From Pezicula radicicola (Eukaryota > Ascomycota > Leotiomycetes > Helotiales > Dermateaceae), in contig PDUO01000001.1 of assembly GCA_003008705.1 (NCBI GenBank), positions 2,287,694 through 2,351,693 on the forward strand: a stretch of DNA of 64,000 nucleotides, in the 5' to 3' direction. Position 1 is the first letter of the stretch; each line of letters opens with the position of its first letter. Positions 34,113-45,743 of the stretch are shown one piece after another. A model generated the notes under the pieces. The model was not told where the DNA came from and did not search any database. It saw only the letters and a list, made by a program, of their open reading frames with translations. The position numbers were made by a program, and so were the translations under genes.

Positions 34113-34933
34113 GGCTGCTCCTATTAATGATCGGGATAAGTGGCCTGAGTTTGGATGAGGTCTATGATTGAATGAGATATGGAAATTGGAAATTAGGACG
34201 TTCTTTTGGTGTTTTGGGCGATGGAACAGGCGCTTTCGTTTGCAGATGAATAATTATAACCGATGCATTGGTTACTTATTGCACTTACATGTTTCTCACG
34301 ATGTGGTAATGAGGTGAAGGAGTAGAGCATTCAGTCTAAGAGCGTTCGTTCTTCTTTTGTGGATGGATGTTAATTTGTACTCCCAGGTATCGATCTAGCA
34401 ACAAGTTGACGCTGTACAAAGGAGAGACCAATGGACCTTACCCATTTTAGTCTCTTAGGTTTCTGGAACTTCCTCAGTGACTGAATGGGAACATTGAGGG
34501 TATCTTAGACCACGACTCTGCTCAAAGAACATTCATTTGAGTAATTGAATCCAGCTCAATATTCTACATCTCTTAGACGACTAAAACTATTCAGCAGGGC
34601 AAAAATTTTAAGTTATCCAAGTCCATTAGTTATTGGAGCAGTAAATCAAGGGCATAACCGTTTCAAATCCCTAAATTCCCCCATAACTCCATTCAAACAT
34701 GCCAACCAAAACTCCAATTTCAACCTCAGAAAGAATTTCCTCCCATCCTTTCTTTACCCACCAGTCCCGTATAAATTCAACTCATAAACTCATTTCCAAA
34801 CCAGTTTTTTGCGCGGCCACTCCCAACCATCGACTTCTTGCTTCCCCTCTTCAGTCTTCTCTGCAATACCCTAAAAACTCTTAACCTCCCAATAATTAAG
34901 AATCATTGCTCAATGTCCAAGACACAAGCTACC
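34113..34933. other. Intergenic, no gene seen
   Basis: Downstream of the dead peroxidase and of the next minus-strand gene. The open frames at 34545-34884 are Asn/Ser/Pro-rich and featureless. Confidence 0.55.
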
Positions 34934-35442
34934 TCATGACCACAAATAACCTACGACGTAACTAATAATAAACCAAGTAAACATCCCCATCAAACACCCA
35001 CAAACAAGCAACCCAGCAAGCACCCACCTCCTAATCTCAAAAGCATCGGAAATCTCCATCTTCATCATCTTACTCTGCTTAGTATTCCAATGCCACGGCT
35101 CATCAGTACCCTTGGAACCCAGACTTCCACTCTTCCCATCACCAGCACCATCTTTATCGGGTGATTTGACATACGCGTACGGTTCTGAGTCGCGGTAGAG
35201 TATGCGATGGAGAAATGATGGTCTTTGGCCGTTTGGAGAGGAGCGCAGAGATGCATTGTGCGAGTCGATTAGCGCGAGGGATATGAGGAATGATATGAAG
35301 GTTAAGGGTGCGATGAGCAGCTGTGGTTTATTATTAGGGTTTGCTTTTGTGGAGGTACTGTAGGTGATTTCTGAGGTTTTCGTACCCGTGCAACGAGGCT
35401 GTCCTGTGGGGGGACGACGGTTGGAGTTGCTGTTGAGGCCAT
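34934..35442 (-). CDS. Small two-helix membrane protein, conserved-looking
   Basis: Two exons, 35386-35442 and 34934-35320, join in phase 0 across a 65 bp intron to 147 residues. The layout is a short N-terminal tail (MASTATPTVVPPQDS), a first transmembrane helix (LLIAPLTFISFLISLALI), a hydrophilic loop (LHRILYRDSEPYAYVKSP, EPWHWNTKQSKMMKMEISDAFEIRRW) and a second helix (VLAGLLVCGCLMGMFTWFIISYVV). The charged, Trp-rich loop looks constrained by function. I do not recognise the family. Only part of exon 2 forms an open frame visible from an ATG in another frame, so the gene is easy to miss. It probably resides in an internal membrane. Confidence 0.75.
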
Positions 35443-35983
35443 TGAGATTATATGGTTTATAGATTTGTAGAAATTATAGAAGAGGGTTGGGATAGATTGT
35501 AGGGTGGAGAATTGTAAAATGAGAAGGGAGGGTGCAATTGTTTCTTATGTTGGGAATCGTCGTCGTCGACAAGGCTGAGCATTTCCGGCTGTGCCGTTTA
35601 TGACGGGGGGAAGCAGCTCGTTACCTTTTCGTACTCTTCGTACTTCGTATTCCGTAAGTCACTCCAGATTCACTGCCAAGATCTGCACAAGGCTCTTCTG
35701 TTCATAATTCTCGGTAATGCTCGCTCTCCCCTATTCTTGCTCGCTTATCACCTAGGTGTCTTTCGTGAAGAAAGATATGCCCTTCTACTGACTAGAGTAT
35801 GAACTGCGTCACCTTCAACAACAATATTACTAAATTCCATGGGAAGCTAGTATTGAACTTTGGAAGCCCTTGACTTTCAATTTCAAGAGTTATCCTCAAT
35901 CACATAACCACATCGAGTAGATACTCCAATTTCAACTGCGACCAGACAGAGCACTAAAGTAACAAATCGCCAAGGATCGCACA
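35443..35983. other. Divergent promoter region between two small membrane-protein genes
   Basis: 540 bp separates the starts of the two membrane-protein genes. Nothing else is seen. The sequence before 35984 is pyrimidine/A-rich like a fungal leader. Confidence 0.55.
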
Positions 35984-36598
35984 ATGAGTCCTCGTGACCA
36001 AAGATACAGCGCACTCTTTTGGGGTGTTATCTTCTACCTCGTAAGCAATGCCATTCACATCTGCACCGAAAACGCCAATTCCACCTTCGCGATCCAAGGG
36101 ATCATCTTCGCTTATTTGAGCTACGAAGTATTCACCAGTCATCGGGTTTCAAACGTGACAACCACAACCACAACCATCAGCGAAAAAAGACAAGGAGGGC
36201 ACATCAGAGTAGACGATATCAACAGTACAGTCACATTCACAAGTATCGAAAGACAAACACCAACGCAAAGAATCATATCCGCGGTACTCCATTTACCCTT
36301 CCTACCCCTCGCAAGCATTCTCCAACCATTACTGTTGTCAATACGTTTGCTATGTACTCTACTTCAACTCACCACGCAAATCTTGATGCAACGAATCATT
36401 CCAACACTAATACGACTTCCCTTCCAACTTCTATGGTTCCATTTACAACTCGCAAAACTCCTGCTCCAAATCTTACAACTTCCACTTGAGCTTCTAAGGG
36501 TCCTGGTTCAACTTCTGCAACTGCTGGTCATGATTTTGTTGCTAAGTATGATTTTCTTGGCACTAGAATATTATCAGTTGGCACCACTCTGGTATTGA
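35984..36598 (+). CDS. Leucine-rich hydrophobic hypothetical protein
   Basis: A single 204-codon open frame starts MSPRDQRYSALFWG. The N-terminal half has one likely membrane helix (LFWGVIFYLVSNAIHI) and a second weaker one, then a Thr-rich hydrophilic stretch (TTTTTTISEKRQ). From about residue 97 to the end it is almost continuously hydrophobic and Leu-rich with spaced Gln/Pro (LLLQILQLPLELLRVLVQLL), which would form several tilted or amphipathic helices. No family is recognised. The Leu repeat could partly reflect expansion of CTT/CTC codons. A frame offset by two (36019-36489) is a Thr/Asn/His-rich shadow. Confidence 0.6.
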   Translation: MSPRDQRYSALFWGVIFYLVSNAIHICTENANSTFAIQGIIFAYLSYEVFTSHRVSNVTTTTTTISEKRQGGHIRVDDINSTVTFTSIERQTPTQRIISAVLHLPFLPLASILQPLLLSIRLLCTLLQLTTQILMQRIIPTLIRLPFQLLWFHLQLAKLLLQILQLPLELLRVLVQLLQLLVMILLLSMIFLALEYYQLAPLWY

Positions 36599-38316
36599 GT
36601 CTAGAGGATGAATCACGTGGCATTCTGCTTGGAAGATCTTGGATGATTGAGCGGTTTCTGGTTCTGTATCAGAATAGCCTGATATTGAAACCATAGGGTC
36701 CATGGTCAGAGAAGAAATTGTTGAGGATCTTGGGCAAAGGAAGAAGAGAAAGAAAAGGTGATTCATGACCATAAGTTGACATTGACACCTTTAACGTTGG
36801 AAAGTTACACTGCTGAGTAACTATTCAAATTGACATATCTCTCGTAGTAGGTAAAATAGGAGAGTAATAGAGATGGATTAGCAGCACTTATACCGGAATT
36901 AAAAGATCCCAACCTCACATAAAGATGGTGTATTTACTACCCCAAAATTGACGTTGTCGAATTGAAGTTCTACTAAACAATCTCGAGGTTTTGGATCGAT
37001 TAATTCGAGATAGAATCTACTATTCTCATGCACTTGTTGATAAATTTCAACGATTTTCGTGTATCTATCTAAATAATGATTCTGACTAGAAAGAACTGTG
37101 CATACACTTTTGTCGATGATAACACTTAATTCAAGAAACTCGCTTTCTATGAGAAAATTTCAACTCTTATCCAAAGCATATCTTACGCTTAATATTATTT
37201 TTTACAACAAGACTCTTTAGTAAAAAATGTGCAATACAAAGTAAAATATAGGTTCTTAATAAGTGTGAGCAGTAGTATACATACTTAGAGCTATCCCACA
37301 TCTCTCTTTTACTAAAAGTGTTCAGATTAGGAATTAAGTCACAGTGTCCTTCTTGAAATGTCCACCAACCAAGACTCTGCAATTGAAGCATCTAAGAAAT
37401 AGAATCATGTAGAAAATATCCGACGTTATTTCATATCCTAGTTAACTCTATTTCTCATCTAGAACCCAAGCTTCAAGACAGTACGAAGAACAGGCTTATT
37501 CTAAAAGCTTACTACTATCTAACATTATTATCTTCATTGACACCTCCTAGTCCTAGACAATAACCAAGAAAAAGCCTTCTCTGCTCCAGATTTTCTTAAG
37601 AGCCTAAATCTATCCAAAAAGAAGTCTACGTTCTCAGATCTAGACAACCACTCGAACTAGATACGAGTAGATTAAAAAGCAAATTGGAGATGAGCAATAC
37701 ATATAATAGTGTACAATATAGCCTTTTCATGCTACTATTTTCTTCCCAGGAAAGCTGGCTGAGAAAACTAGCTAACGCTTTCTTGTACCTTTTCCCATGA
37801 GACTGCAGAAATTTGGCTCAATGGACAATACTAAGTCCCTACAGCTGTAGAGTTTATTACAAACAGCATTTAGATCGTCTTTGGTAGTAAGCGCCTAGTA
37901 GGAAGAGGGAATTTAACAGCCCTTATATTAGGTGACTGTAATTCAAGTCATCTTTTTATCCGCACTGGCTATTCTCGTCTGTTGCACATTAACCTTAAGT
38001 CTAGGTTCTCTTCGAGCTTTTGCTTTGCACATATCTCAACTGCCAAAGGCTGCTACTTCAGAAGGCAAATAGTTAGGCACTTGCCTGTTTGTCCAGCTAT
38101 TGAGGTATTAAATTTCTCATACACATAGTGCGACTAAGATAAAGCCGACGTACTGCAGCCAGATGAACTAGATGTGGAAGGAATCATTATACAAGAAATG
38201 TTATATAAAGAAGGTATAATATTCTCTTTTACCCGGTTCGATGGATGCAACAAGTGGTCTTTAACAGCCAACATATGGTACAGATCACCCCATCTTACAA
38301 TATAGTACATGATGGT
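36599..38316. other. AT-rich gene-poor stretch, possible mobile-DNA relic
   Basis: No gene found. The DNA is AT-rich and stop-dense, in contrast to the flanking coding DNA. Parts around 37530-38200 read like eroded coding sequence in plus-strand frames, but I could not match them to a family. It may be a RIP-altered transposon remnant. Confidence 0.4.
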
Positions 38317-39917
38317 CTAGATTCGCATCCTGAGAACGCCTCTCTCAATTTCTCCAACAACACCATGCCCAGCAAGTGCCCACTTCTCGGCAACACTCTT
38401 CTCATTAACAACCTCTCTCAATACTCCACTAGAGGCCCAATATTCCATGAGACCCCTGGCTTCGCCCTTGCTCAGGCCTTGCAGCTTCAAAACCTCTACA
38501 TTTCCATTGCCTAGCACTTTTGTGGCACGCTCATCATACTTTATGAACGGATCGGCCTTGGTAATGGGCTTAGCTGCTTGACGTTCTTCTTGCTGTGTCA
38601 GGGCGAGGTCGGTTGCTAAGGATTTAGGGGCATGCGAACGATTCATGGCACCGATGACGGCTCCACCATTGGGGAGTTTTGCGGCTCCGGATAGGTGGTC
38701 TAGGAAGTGCTTTACGAGTGCCAGGTCGTGTGCGTGAATCAATTCGAACTCCGGATTTCTGTATGCACTGTTTTGCATGAAATAACTGATGGCATCCATG
38801 CCCATGAATATAGGTGGGCGGCCTGCAGCTGTGATCTCGCGCCATAGTATGCCGAACATAGGCCATGCGATGTCTGGGTCTCGACCACCAAGCTCAGCGA
38901 GACGGGCGAGCGATATGTTTGATGGAAGGGGAATGGGGCTATTGGGGTGTTCGAGGGAGAGGGTGAGGTTCGACAGGATCTCATTGTTTGCTTTGCCGAT
39001 TTGATTAAGGAGATTCGCAGTATAATTGTTTTGCGACCAGAGTGTAGGTGTTGTGTTCGGAATTGGCGCGTATTCCGTTGCAGCAGAGGTTAAATCTTGA
39101 GCTAGTGGTTAAGTCGAATATTAGCACATAATGTGTGAAATCAAAACTCTCAGATTGGCAAATGCTACTACGAGCACGACACATAGCGACAGAGGGCAAA
39201 GAGAGAGAGAGTTTGCTTACCTTCGGGAATATTAACCACAATCCAGCCCTTTAAAAATGCCGCAGACAAAGCATGAACCATCATCATGCTCTTGCCCGTC
39301 CCACGGCCGCCATCAATCACCAGTCTTCTACAGCTCTTCTTTTCCCCGGCCTCATTGAACAACTTCGCAAGCTCCACACTCTGCTCCCTAACCAACAGGC
39401 CAGGTCGTCTGAATAAGCCCCAAGCTTGTGTGATCTTGAACGCCTCCACAGCCCTCAGTTGATCTACCACAGGTCCGGGAAGCCCAACAACCTTCCCAAT
39501 CAAATCTGCATCTACCAAGTTCTCCTTGCTCAAATCTGCCATCCCTTGAACCTCCAACGCATTGGTGTTACTCAGAACGATTCGCTTCCTCACGGCCTTT
39601 CGTTCTCCAGGCATAGGTGGTCTACCAGCGGGTTTGACGAACGCCTTCTTTTTGATGCGCAACGTAGTTCCAGCGCGCGTGTTGTTTTTTGCTGCTGCAC
39701 CATTTTTACGGGCTGTCGTTCGGGGGGTAGCTGCTTTGGCTGTAGCTGCGAGTGATGCGCTGGTCGAGAAAGGAGCGCTGGCAGACACCAATGGTAATGG
39801 TGAATGAATGGAAGGTCGTAATAGACACTTCCAGCAACCCGTGGACGCCATCATGAATCGTGAAGTGGAGGAAGTCGTAGGTGAGATCGTGTGTTGCAGG
39901 AGTTGATGTCCATTCAA
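38317..39917 (-). CDS. RSM23: Mitochondrial ribosomal small-subunit protein mS29 (DAP3/Rsm23)
   Basis: Exons 39221-39917 and 38317-39101 join across a 119 bp intron in phase 1 to 493 residues from the first ATG. The second Met pair (near 39850, MMASTGCWKC) is an equally likely start because it directly begins a basic, Ser/Ala-rich mitochondrial presequence. The protein is the GTP-binding mS29 component of the mitochondrial 28S/37S subunit. The Walker A motif GGRGTGKS is at about 203-210, with DLSKENLVDADLIGKVVGLPG before it. The C-terminal half has the DAP3 fold (FGILWREITAAGRPPIFMGMDAISYF, LIHAHDLALVKHFL). It sits head-to-head with RRS1. Confidence 0.95.
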
Positions 39918-40082
39918 AGAATATCTTGAGGATGAGCGCTAGCGGCCATCAGGCCGCTCGGTTTCCGCGCCGCTCCAAAAAAAAGTTCAGAACTTCAAGA
40001 AAGTTATCGACCGCAAAGCGCAACCCCGCGCAAACCAGCTTCTTTCTACATCACCACTTGAATCGAGATACCAGCTATCACG
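39918..40082. promoter_or_regulatory. Compact bidirectional promoter (RSM23 / RRS1)
   Basis: Only 165 bp separate the start codons of the two divergent genes (about 230 bp if RSM23 starts at its second ATG pair). One control region must serve a mitochondrial-ribosome gene and a cytosolic-ribosome assembly gene. A GC-rich block at 39935-39975 and an A-run at 39975-39985 lie inside it. Confidence 0.7.
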
Positions 40083-40737
40083 ATGTCGGAGACTCAAGCA
40101 GCACCTTCAAGGCTTCCGGTCGTGGTCCAGAAACCAACTCCTTATACTTTCGACCTGGGACTCCTCATGGCAGAAGATCCCAACCCATTTGTAATCAGCA
40201 GCACCGAAAACCTAGAGCAAGATCTTGCCGCAACAGCGCGCGACGGTGCACAAGCATTACTAAATCAATTACTGTCCACCTGCCCTATCCAAAGTACACC
40301 TGCTGGAGTACTGCTCTCCCTACCAGAGCCAAGTACGAGACTACCGAGAGAGAAGGTACCTTTCCCTTAATTTCACCGCCATGCGGGATCAGATAACGAA
40401 TTGTTTATGATAGCCCCTACCACCGCCCAAAGCACAGACAACATGGCAGAAGTTTGCGGCCAAGAAGGGCATCAAAGCCAAAACCGCCGAGGAGAAAAAG
40501 AAGATGGTCTATGATGACAACACCGGCGAATGGGTCCCTAAATGGGGCTACAAGGGTGCGAATAAGGCTGGAGAGAACGATTGGATTGTGGAGGTTGATC
40601 CGAAGAAGGAAGCAGAAAGAAAGGAGGGAACAGAACGTCAAAACGATGGAAGACGGGAGCGCAAGGAGAAGGTCAGAAGGAACGAGAGAATGCAGAGGGC
40701 TAATGAGAGGAAGGCGCGGAAGAATGGTGCGAAGTGA
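40083..40737 (+). CDS. RRS1: Ribosome biogenesis regulatory protein RRS1
   Basis: Exons 40083-40355 and 40414-40737 join in phase 0 across a 58 bp intron (GTACCT donor) to 198 residues. RRS1, with Rpf2, brings the 5S RNP (5S rRNA, L5, L11) into the 60S precursor in the nucleolus. The conserved N-terminal part (PTPYTFDLGLLMAEDPNPF, LEQDLAATARDGAQALLNQL) covers the Rpf2-binding region, followed by LPREK/PLPPPKAQTTWQKFAAKKGIK and DDNTGEWVPKWGYKGANK. The tail is very basic (RRERKEKVRRNERMQRANERK), as expected of an RNA-binding nucleolar protein. Length equals fungal orthologues. It is driven from the short promoter shared with RSM23. Confidence 0.96.
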
Positions 40738-43609
40738 GGAGAGTCCAAGCTATGGCGGGGATAATGCATTACATGGCGTTGGGGATTACTTTTCTGGCGT
40801 TGACGAGGGAGGCAATGGCTGCGGTTATGGAAAAGCGTGGATATTACATTGGTGTTGTGGTGTGAAACTTGTACAGATCCTTACCCCACGCCTCCTCTCG
40901 ATTGAGGTTGCACTACATTCCCCAACGTTTAAAATTCTACATACCTCTCAACACCAGTTTGCAGACAATTCGGCACACTTCTGGTTTAGAGATGGCCGGT
41001 GCGTCGTAGAGAGTAGCATTTGGCAGCGCAGCATTACAGTTATACTCAGTAGCGTGATAGAGACTCTAGGATATATACCAAGATTTTCCTACTAAGTCTC
41101 AAGTTCCCACTTAGATTACCTTAGACAATAGCCGATTCCAAAACAAAATGAAATTTCAATTTCGAGTTCCCCCATCTTAGGCATTTGATGCCAACCGTAA
41201 GACCTGATGAATCTCCCAAACAGAAAATGAACTGACGGTCTATGACTGCACTTCTTTCAACCTTCAACTAGGATAAGGCTTCGACACAGGATAAAATCGA
41301 CAAAACAAGGCTCTTTAAATGATTTTCTTTGTGGAATAAGCACACAATTTATCTTGTGCTGTTCCATTGTTATACTCAACTAAGTAATGTTGGACAAGGA
41401 CTAGCTGAACTGGTGAGGATTTTTTCTCTTACCTATGTGTTGTCACCTAATATGAATCTTTTGAAGTCTCGGAGACTTGGCAAATGGGGGTTAACAAGAG
41501 ATAAGTAGATAGTTATGAACAGAAAATGTGTTGTGTTTAGTAAGTCGACATCTATTTCGGTCGTCTTAAGTATTCCATTATGACTATGTTGATTTAATAG
41601 TTTGGCGCCCAAAGTCGTTATATACTCAAGTATGCATAGCTAGCTACTCAGACACCCGTAGTATTGAATAGAGAGAGAGACTGTAGCAGCCCCCGAGCTT
41701 CATCCCTACACTCTGCGTTGTATTTATTAACGCGAAATTTGTTGTTTCAAATGTCTTGATTACGTTCCAGAACTTAAATGTAGCCCTCTTCTTAACTCGG
41801 GTTTCCCACCAGGCAGTCCTGTCGAGGATTTTTTGATCAAACCTCAAAGCTTCCTTCGATTTGAGCTTCGATGAACGGGCACGCCGAGAGCAGAAGTTTA
41901 ATTGAACGTCATTCGAAGTCTGACGCAAGCAGTCCCCTTATTTTGGGCGAGTGTATCATGTCTTTGTTCCAAGCTCTCACTCAGCATGAAATACAAGAAA
42001 TCAGAAGAACAGTGCTCAACGATGACAATGCTCTGATAGCATTATTGTTATGCTGTGTACAGTAGGGTATTATTATCTGTACCTGTCCTGATTCTGGCCC
42101 ACCAGTTTTTACCCCCTTTCGCGTTGCCATGGTCGGCTCTATGGCCAATCAGCCATCAGCCATCATCAGCCAAGATGGCACCCTACCGGTTCTGTAGAGT
42201 GGATGGAATGCATCTTTCATCCCTGTCACGTGAACAAGGTATGACGTTTCATGTTCTCGTTTCTCTCGATCCTGTTCCTGTTCCTGGCCTAAAGGAAAAG
42301 GCTATCCGGACCCAGCCAGGACCCCAGTAGTGGCGATTCTGACCCTGATGAGTCCTCACATTGGCCCTAGTACAGCACAGTATTGTACTGTACCTACAGG
42401 ACAGTACCGTACATATGATACAGCACAACAGAGCATCCGGATCCGACAACCTTACCTTAGTCTGGGGACCTTGGCTTCATTTGATTTTCATTTGATTTCA
42501 AAATAATCTCAAATTTACGACACATGGCAAGACCCTGCCATCCCCAAAATAGTCGCCGCAGCAGCAATTATTCCCCTATGATAGGATCTCGCAAATCGCA
42601 AATCCACAGAGGACTAAAATATTAAAAGATTATTAAATACGACAGAACATTCGTGGCCTCCAGGGTCCTTGAAGGGACGCGGCACTTATCGACAACCCTG
42701 GCGCACGCCTAGAGCTGCACAACTCCATGAAGGGGATAGAGATACACTACTGCGACACTTCACCGCTCCAGTCCAGCCTAGAAGATTGGCACGACAAAGA
42801 AAGGATAGACTATTATTTATGAATGACCAGAATCCAGCCAAGCAGAAGTAAAGCACAAAGCAGAACTGACCATCACCATCGGCGAGTCGTGGGCGGAGTT
42901 CTTTGTTTGATGAGTAACATAACATAAGTACCGCAACCATAACGCTGCCCGACATCCTGCGGTGCGCGTGCGGCGTCTAAATAAGCCAGAAGCCCCTGTC
43001 GCTGCTTGCACCCGACAATTCTGCATAACATTCCACACCACCTTCGCCGGCCTTCGCAGGCCTTCGCATACGACAACACGTTTCAAGAATCCTCCTGGGC
43101 CAGGAATGGTCGAATGGTCGCCTGCCATTGTCAAAGCCGCCCAGTACAGTGCGAAGTACCGTACGGACAAGAAGTGGTCTCGATTACTACAGCACTCCGT
43201 AAGGAATCATTCCATGCAGGCTCTCGCTTCACCATTACTCCATTCAACCACCGTCCGAACCAGAGCTGGTGAGCCAATACCGAACACAAACACAAATCCA
43301 ACACCAAGCCAAATCAAACCAAATCGACCCCAGAGAGTCCATTGTTCCATTCCTAAGAGACACGAATACGCTCTGTCGAACCCTCTTCCACCAGTCTCCC
43401 GTACATAGCGCCTATCCCCCTCCTTTCGCACGTACCAGGCCTAATCTCGCTGCACTACGGTACACCACGCTTGCGATTCTATCTTTGTCTGATACACTTC
43501 AGGTACAGTACCTGACAGGCTGTGCACACGAGACACTCTCAGCATCCTCATGCGGCAATTTGCGGATCGAAAGGCAAAGGGATACTGACATCCAACAGCA
43601 ACACGGGCC
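40738..43609. other. Long intergenic region upstream of the RhoGAP gene
   Basis: 2.9 kb with no recognised gene. The last 700 bp or so is probably a long leader/promoter. Short direct repeats of the GTACTGTAC type cluster around 42365-42415, and a similar GTACAGTACATC cluster lies before the AIG1 gene at 54565-54595. Overlapping frames at 42686-43431 are composition-driven. Confidence 0.5.
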
Positions 43610-45743
43610 ATGGCGAGCCGCAAACCTATCCCCGAACCGCTGGCGCTACAGGATTCTGAGATTGAAGACATACACACGCCGCCATTGAGTGCGAGATCGC
43701 CCAGATCCCCTCGTTCACCATTCCGCTCCTTTACCAGCAGGAAGCAAGGCGACGGTGAGTCGCCGTTTATGCAAGAGGCCGACGTGCAGCAGAGACAGTC
43801 ACCTCCATCCTCACAAACAGTCCCTCCAAATCCAGAGCAGCACTCGCAGGCGCCGGGTCCGGACAAGCAGGATCGTCCTGCAAGAGGCGGCTTCTTCTCC
43901 AATTATAAAGCCTCGAAATCTTCGAGTCGAGCTGGACCTTCAGAACACTCCAAAACTCAGGCTGAGGAGGGAAATATGTCTCGCGACACAGACCGTCCGT
44001 CGATGACTGGCAAGGTTTCATCAGGAGATGCTAAGAAGGGTAAGACCACTAACCCTGTTTCGTCTCCCGTCCAAATCATCAGATGCTAACATTGAACTTG
44101 CGCTGGCAGATTCTGGAGCAGATAGATCTATAGCCAGGAGACCGGTTGGTGGACCATCCAGATCCGAAGCATCACTGGCGTCCGTGGACAACAACGCGAG
44201 TTCTGGTGGAAACTCAGGGTCGACAAAGAAGGGCAAGTCGAAACCTCCTTTTAGCCTCCTGGGTCGAACAAAGTCACAACGTGGCGAGAAGGAAGAGAAG
44301 AGTCCCCGAGAAGGCTCGACTACCACCACCACCACCGCCGCCGCCGCCAATAATAACAACACCGAACCCGAGAGAGAAAGGTCAAATACACAATCCTCGC
44401 TACGAACAGTTCCAGTGAACGGGAACGAGCACAGAGCAAAGCGAGAGAGGATGGGTTCCAATGTCCGACAGCGATCAGAAGATCGTGTCCCAACTGCCGC
44501 AAGGGAAGGAAGAGAACAAAAGGAGAATACGAGGCCGGCGGCGTCATTCTCCGCACCAAGCGGCCACACTTTCCTCAACAACGGAAAGAGCTTTGGGACC
44601 AAGGTTGCTGGCGCATTGAGCAAGGGATTATTTGGTAAAAGTGAGAGGAGCAACAGCACAACGAAGAAGGAGCCCGTTGTCGACGATGAGCATTACGAGT
44701 TGAAGGTTATGAACCTGCCCCTAGTTGCGCAGACGCGTTTGACGAGGATTTCCAAGAGATTGGAGGACTCTCGGGACAAGACAGAATTCTGGATGCCAGC
44801 ATTTCCATGGCGAGCAATCGACTACTTGAACTACAAGGGAAGCGATGTCGAAGGACTTTATAGGGTTCCAGGAAGCGGTCCTCAGATTAAGAAATGGCAA
44901 CGCAGATTCGACGAAGGTAAGGTTTCTCAATTGTTGGCGTACGTTTTACTAGCTAACACGCCTACAGAGTTAGATATCGACCTCTTCGAACAGGATGATT
45001 TGTACGATATCAACATCATTGGATCTATGCTAAAGGCTTGGATGCGCGAACTTCCAGATGAACTGTTCCCTAAATCCTCTCAGGATAAGATTGCGCGGGA
45101 GTGCAAGGGCGCAGAGGAGGTTCCCCAACTACTGGTCGATGAACTTTCTAACCTTTCTCCTTTTAATTATTACCTTCTGTTCGCCATTACCTGCCATCTC
45201 TCTCTGCTACTCGCCCACTCGGACAGAAACAAGATGGACTTCCGCAACCTTTGCATCTGCTTTCAACCTTGCATGAAGATCGATGCATTCTGTTTCAATT
45301 TCCTCGTCAATCACTGGAGGGATTGTTGGAAGGGCTGTAAGACTGAGGCTGCATATACCGAACAGGAATACCAACTCTTTGACCCCGAACCCCCATCGAC
45401 CGCAGAGGAACGAAGTAGTTTGGCGGTAGACAGCCACGACGAACGCAATGTGTCGAGCAGTGATAGCAGTAAGCCCTCAAGCGTAAGCATTGAACAACAA
45501 GGTTCAGGTTCGTCAGCAGCGACTACGACCCCGACGCGTGAGACGAAATCTGGAGGGGTTCAAAAGTCAAGCAAAGAGGCATTTAAAAAGAAGTTGCCAT
45601 TGAGCCAAAGCACTGGTAGTATTGGTTCATCGCAAACTGTGAACACAACCTTGACAATTGTTAGGGACACAACTCCACCAAGGCGAAGTGCAGATATGCG
45701 ACCCCTGAGTCCTATCAAGCCATTAAGTCCAATTGGCCTTTGA
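43610..45743 (+). CDS. RhoGAP-domain protein
   Basis: Exons 43610-44039, 44110-44916 and 44968-45743 join to 670 residues. The first 340 residues are disordered (SPRSPRSP, poly-Thr/Ala/Asn, many Lys/Arg/Glu). The RhoGAP domain runs from about 360 to 560. It includes the arginine finger in GLYRVPGSG (about residue 395) and the helices ELDIDLFEQDDLYDINIIGSMLK, AWMRELPDELFP, FNYYLLFAITCHLSLLLAH and MDFRNLCICFQPCM. It should stimulate GTP hydrolysis by Rho/Rac/Cdc42-type GTPases and so restrain polar growth and actin signalling. No BAR, LIM or PH domain is seen; the Ser/Pro-rich tail ends RPLSPIKPLSPIGL. The second intron, 51 bp (44917-44967), has no stop and is a multiple of three; splicing restores the continuous RRFDE-ELDID core. 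Confidence 0.94.

Noticed and set aside
36019..36489. 156-codon His/Thr/Asn-rich frame
   Set aside because: Overlaps the Leu-rich membrane protein in another frame; its composition is the out-of-frame reading of that gene.
44021..44659. 212-codon minus-strand open frame
   Set aside because: Antisense to the low-complexity RhoGAP N-terminus; Leu/Ser/Val runs mirror the repetitive codons.
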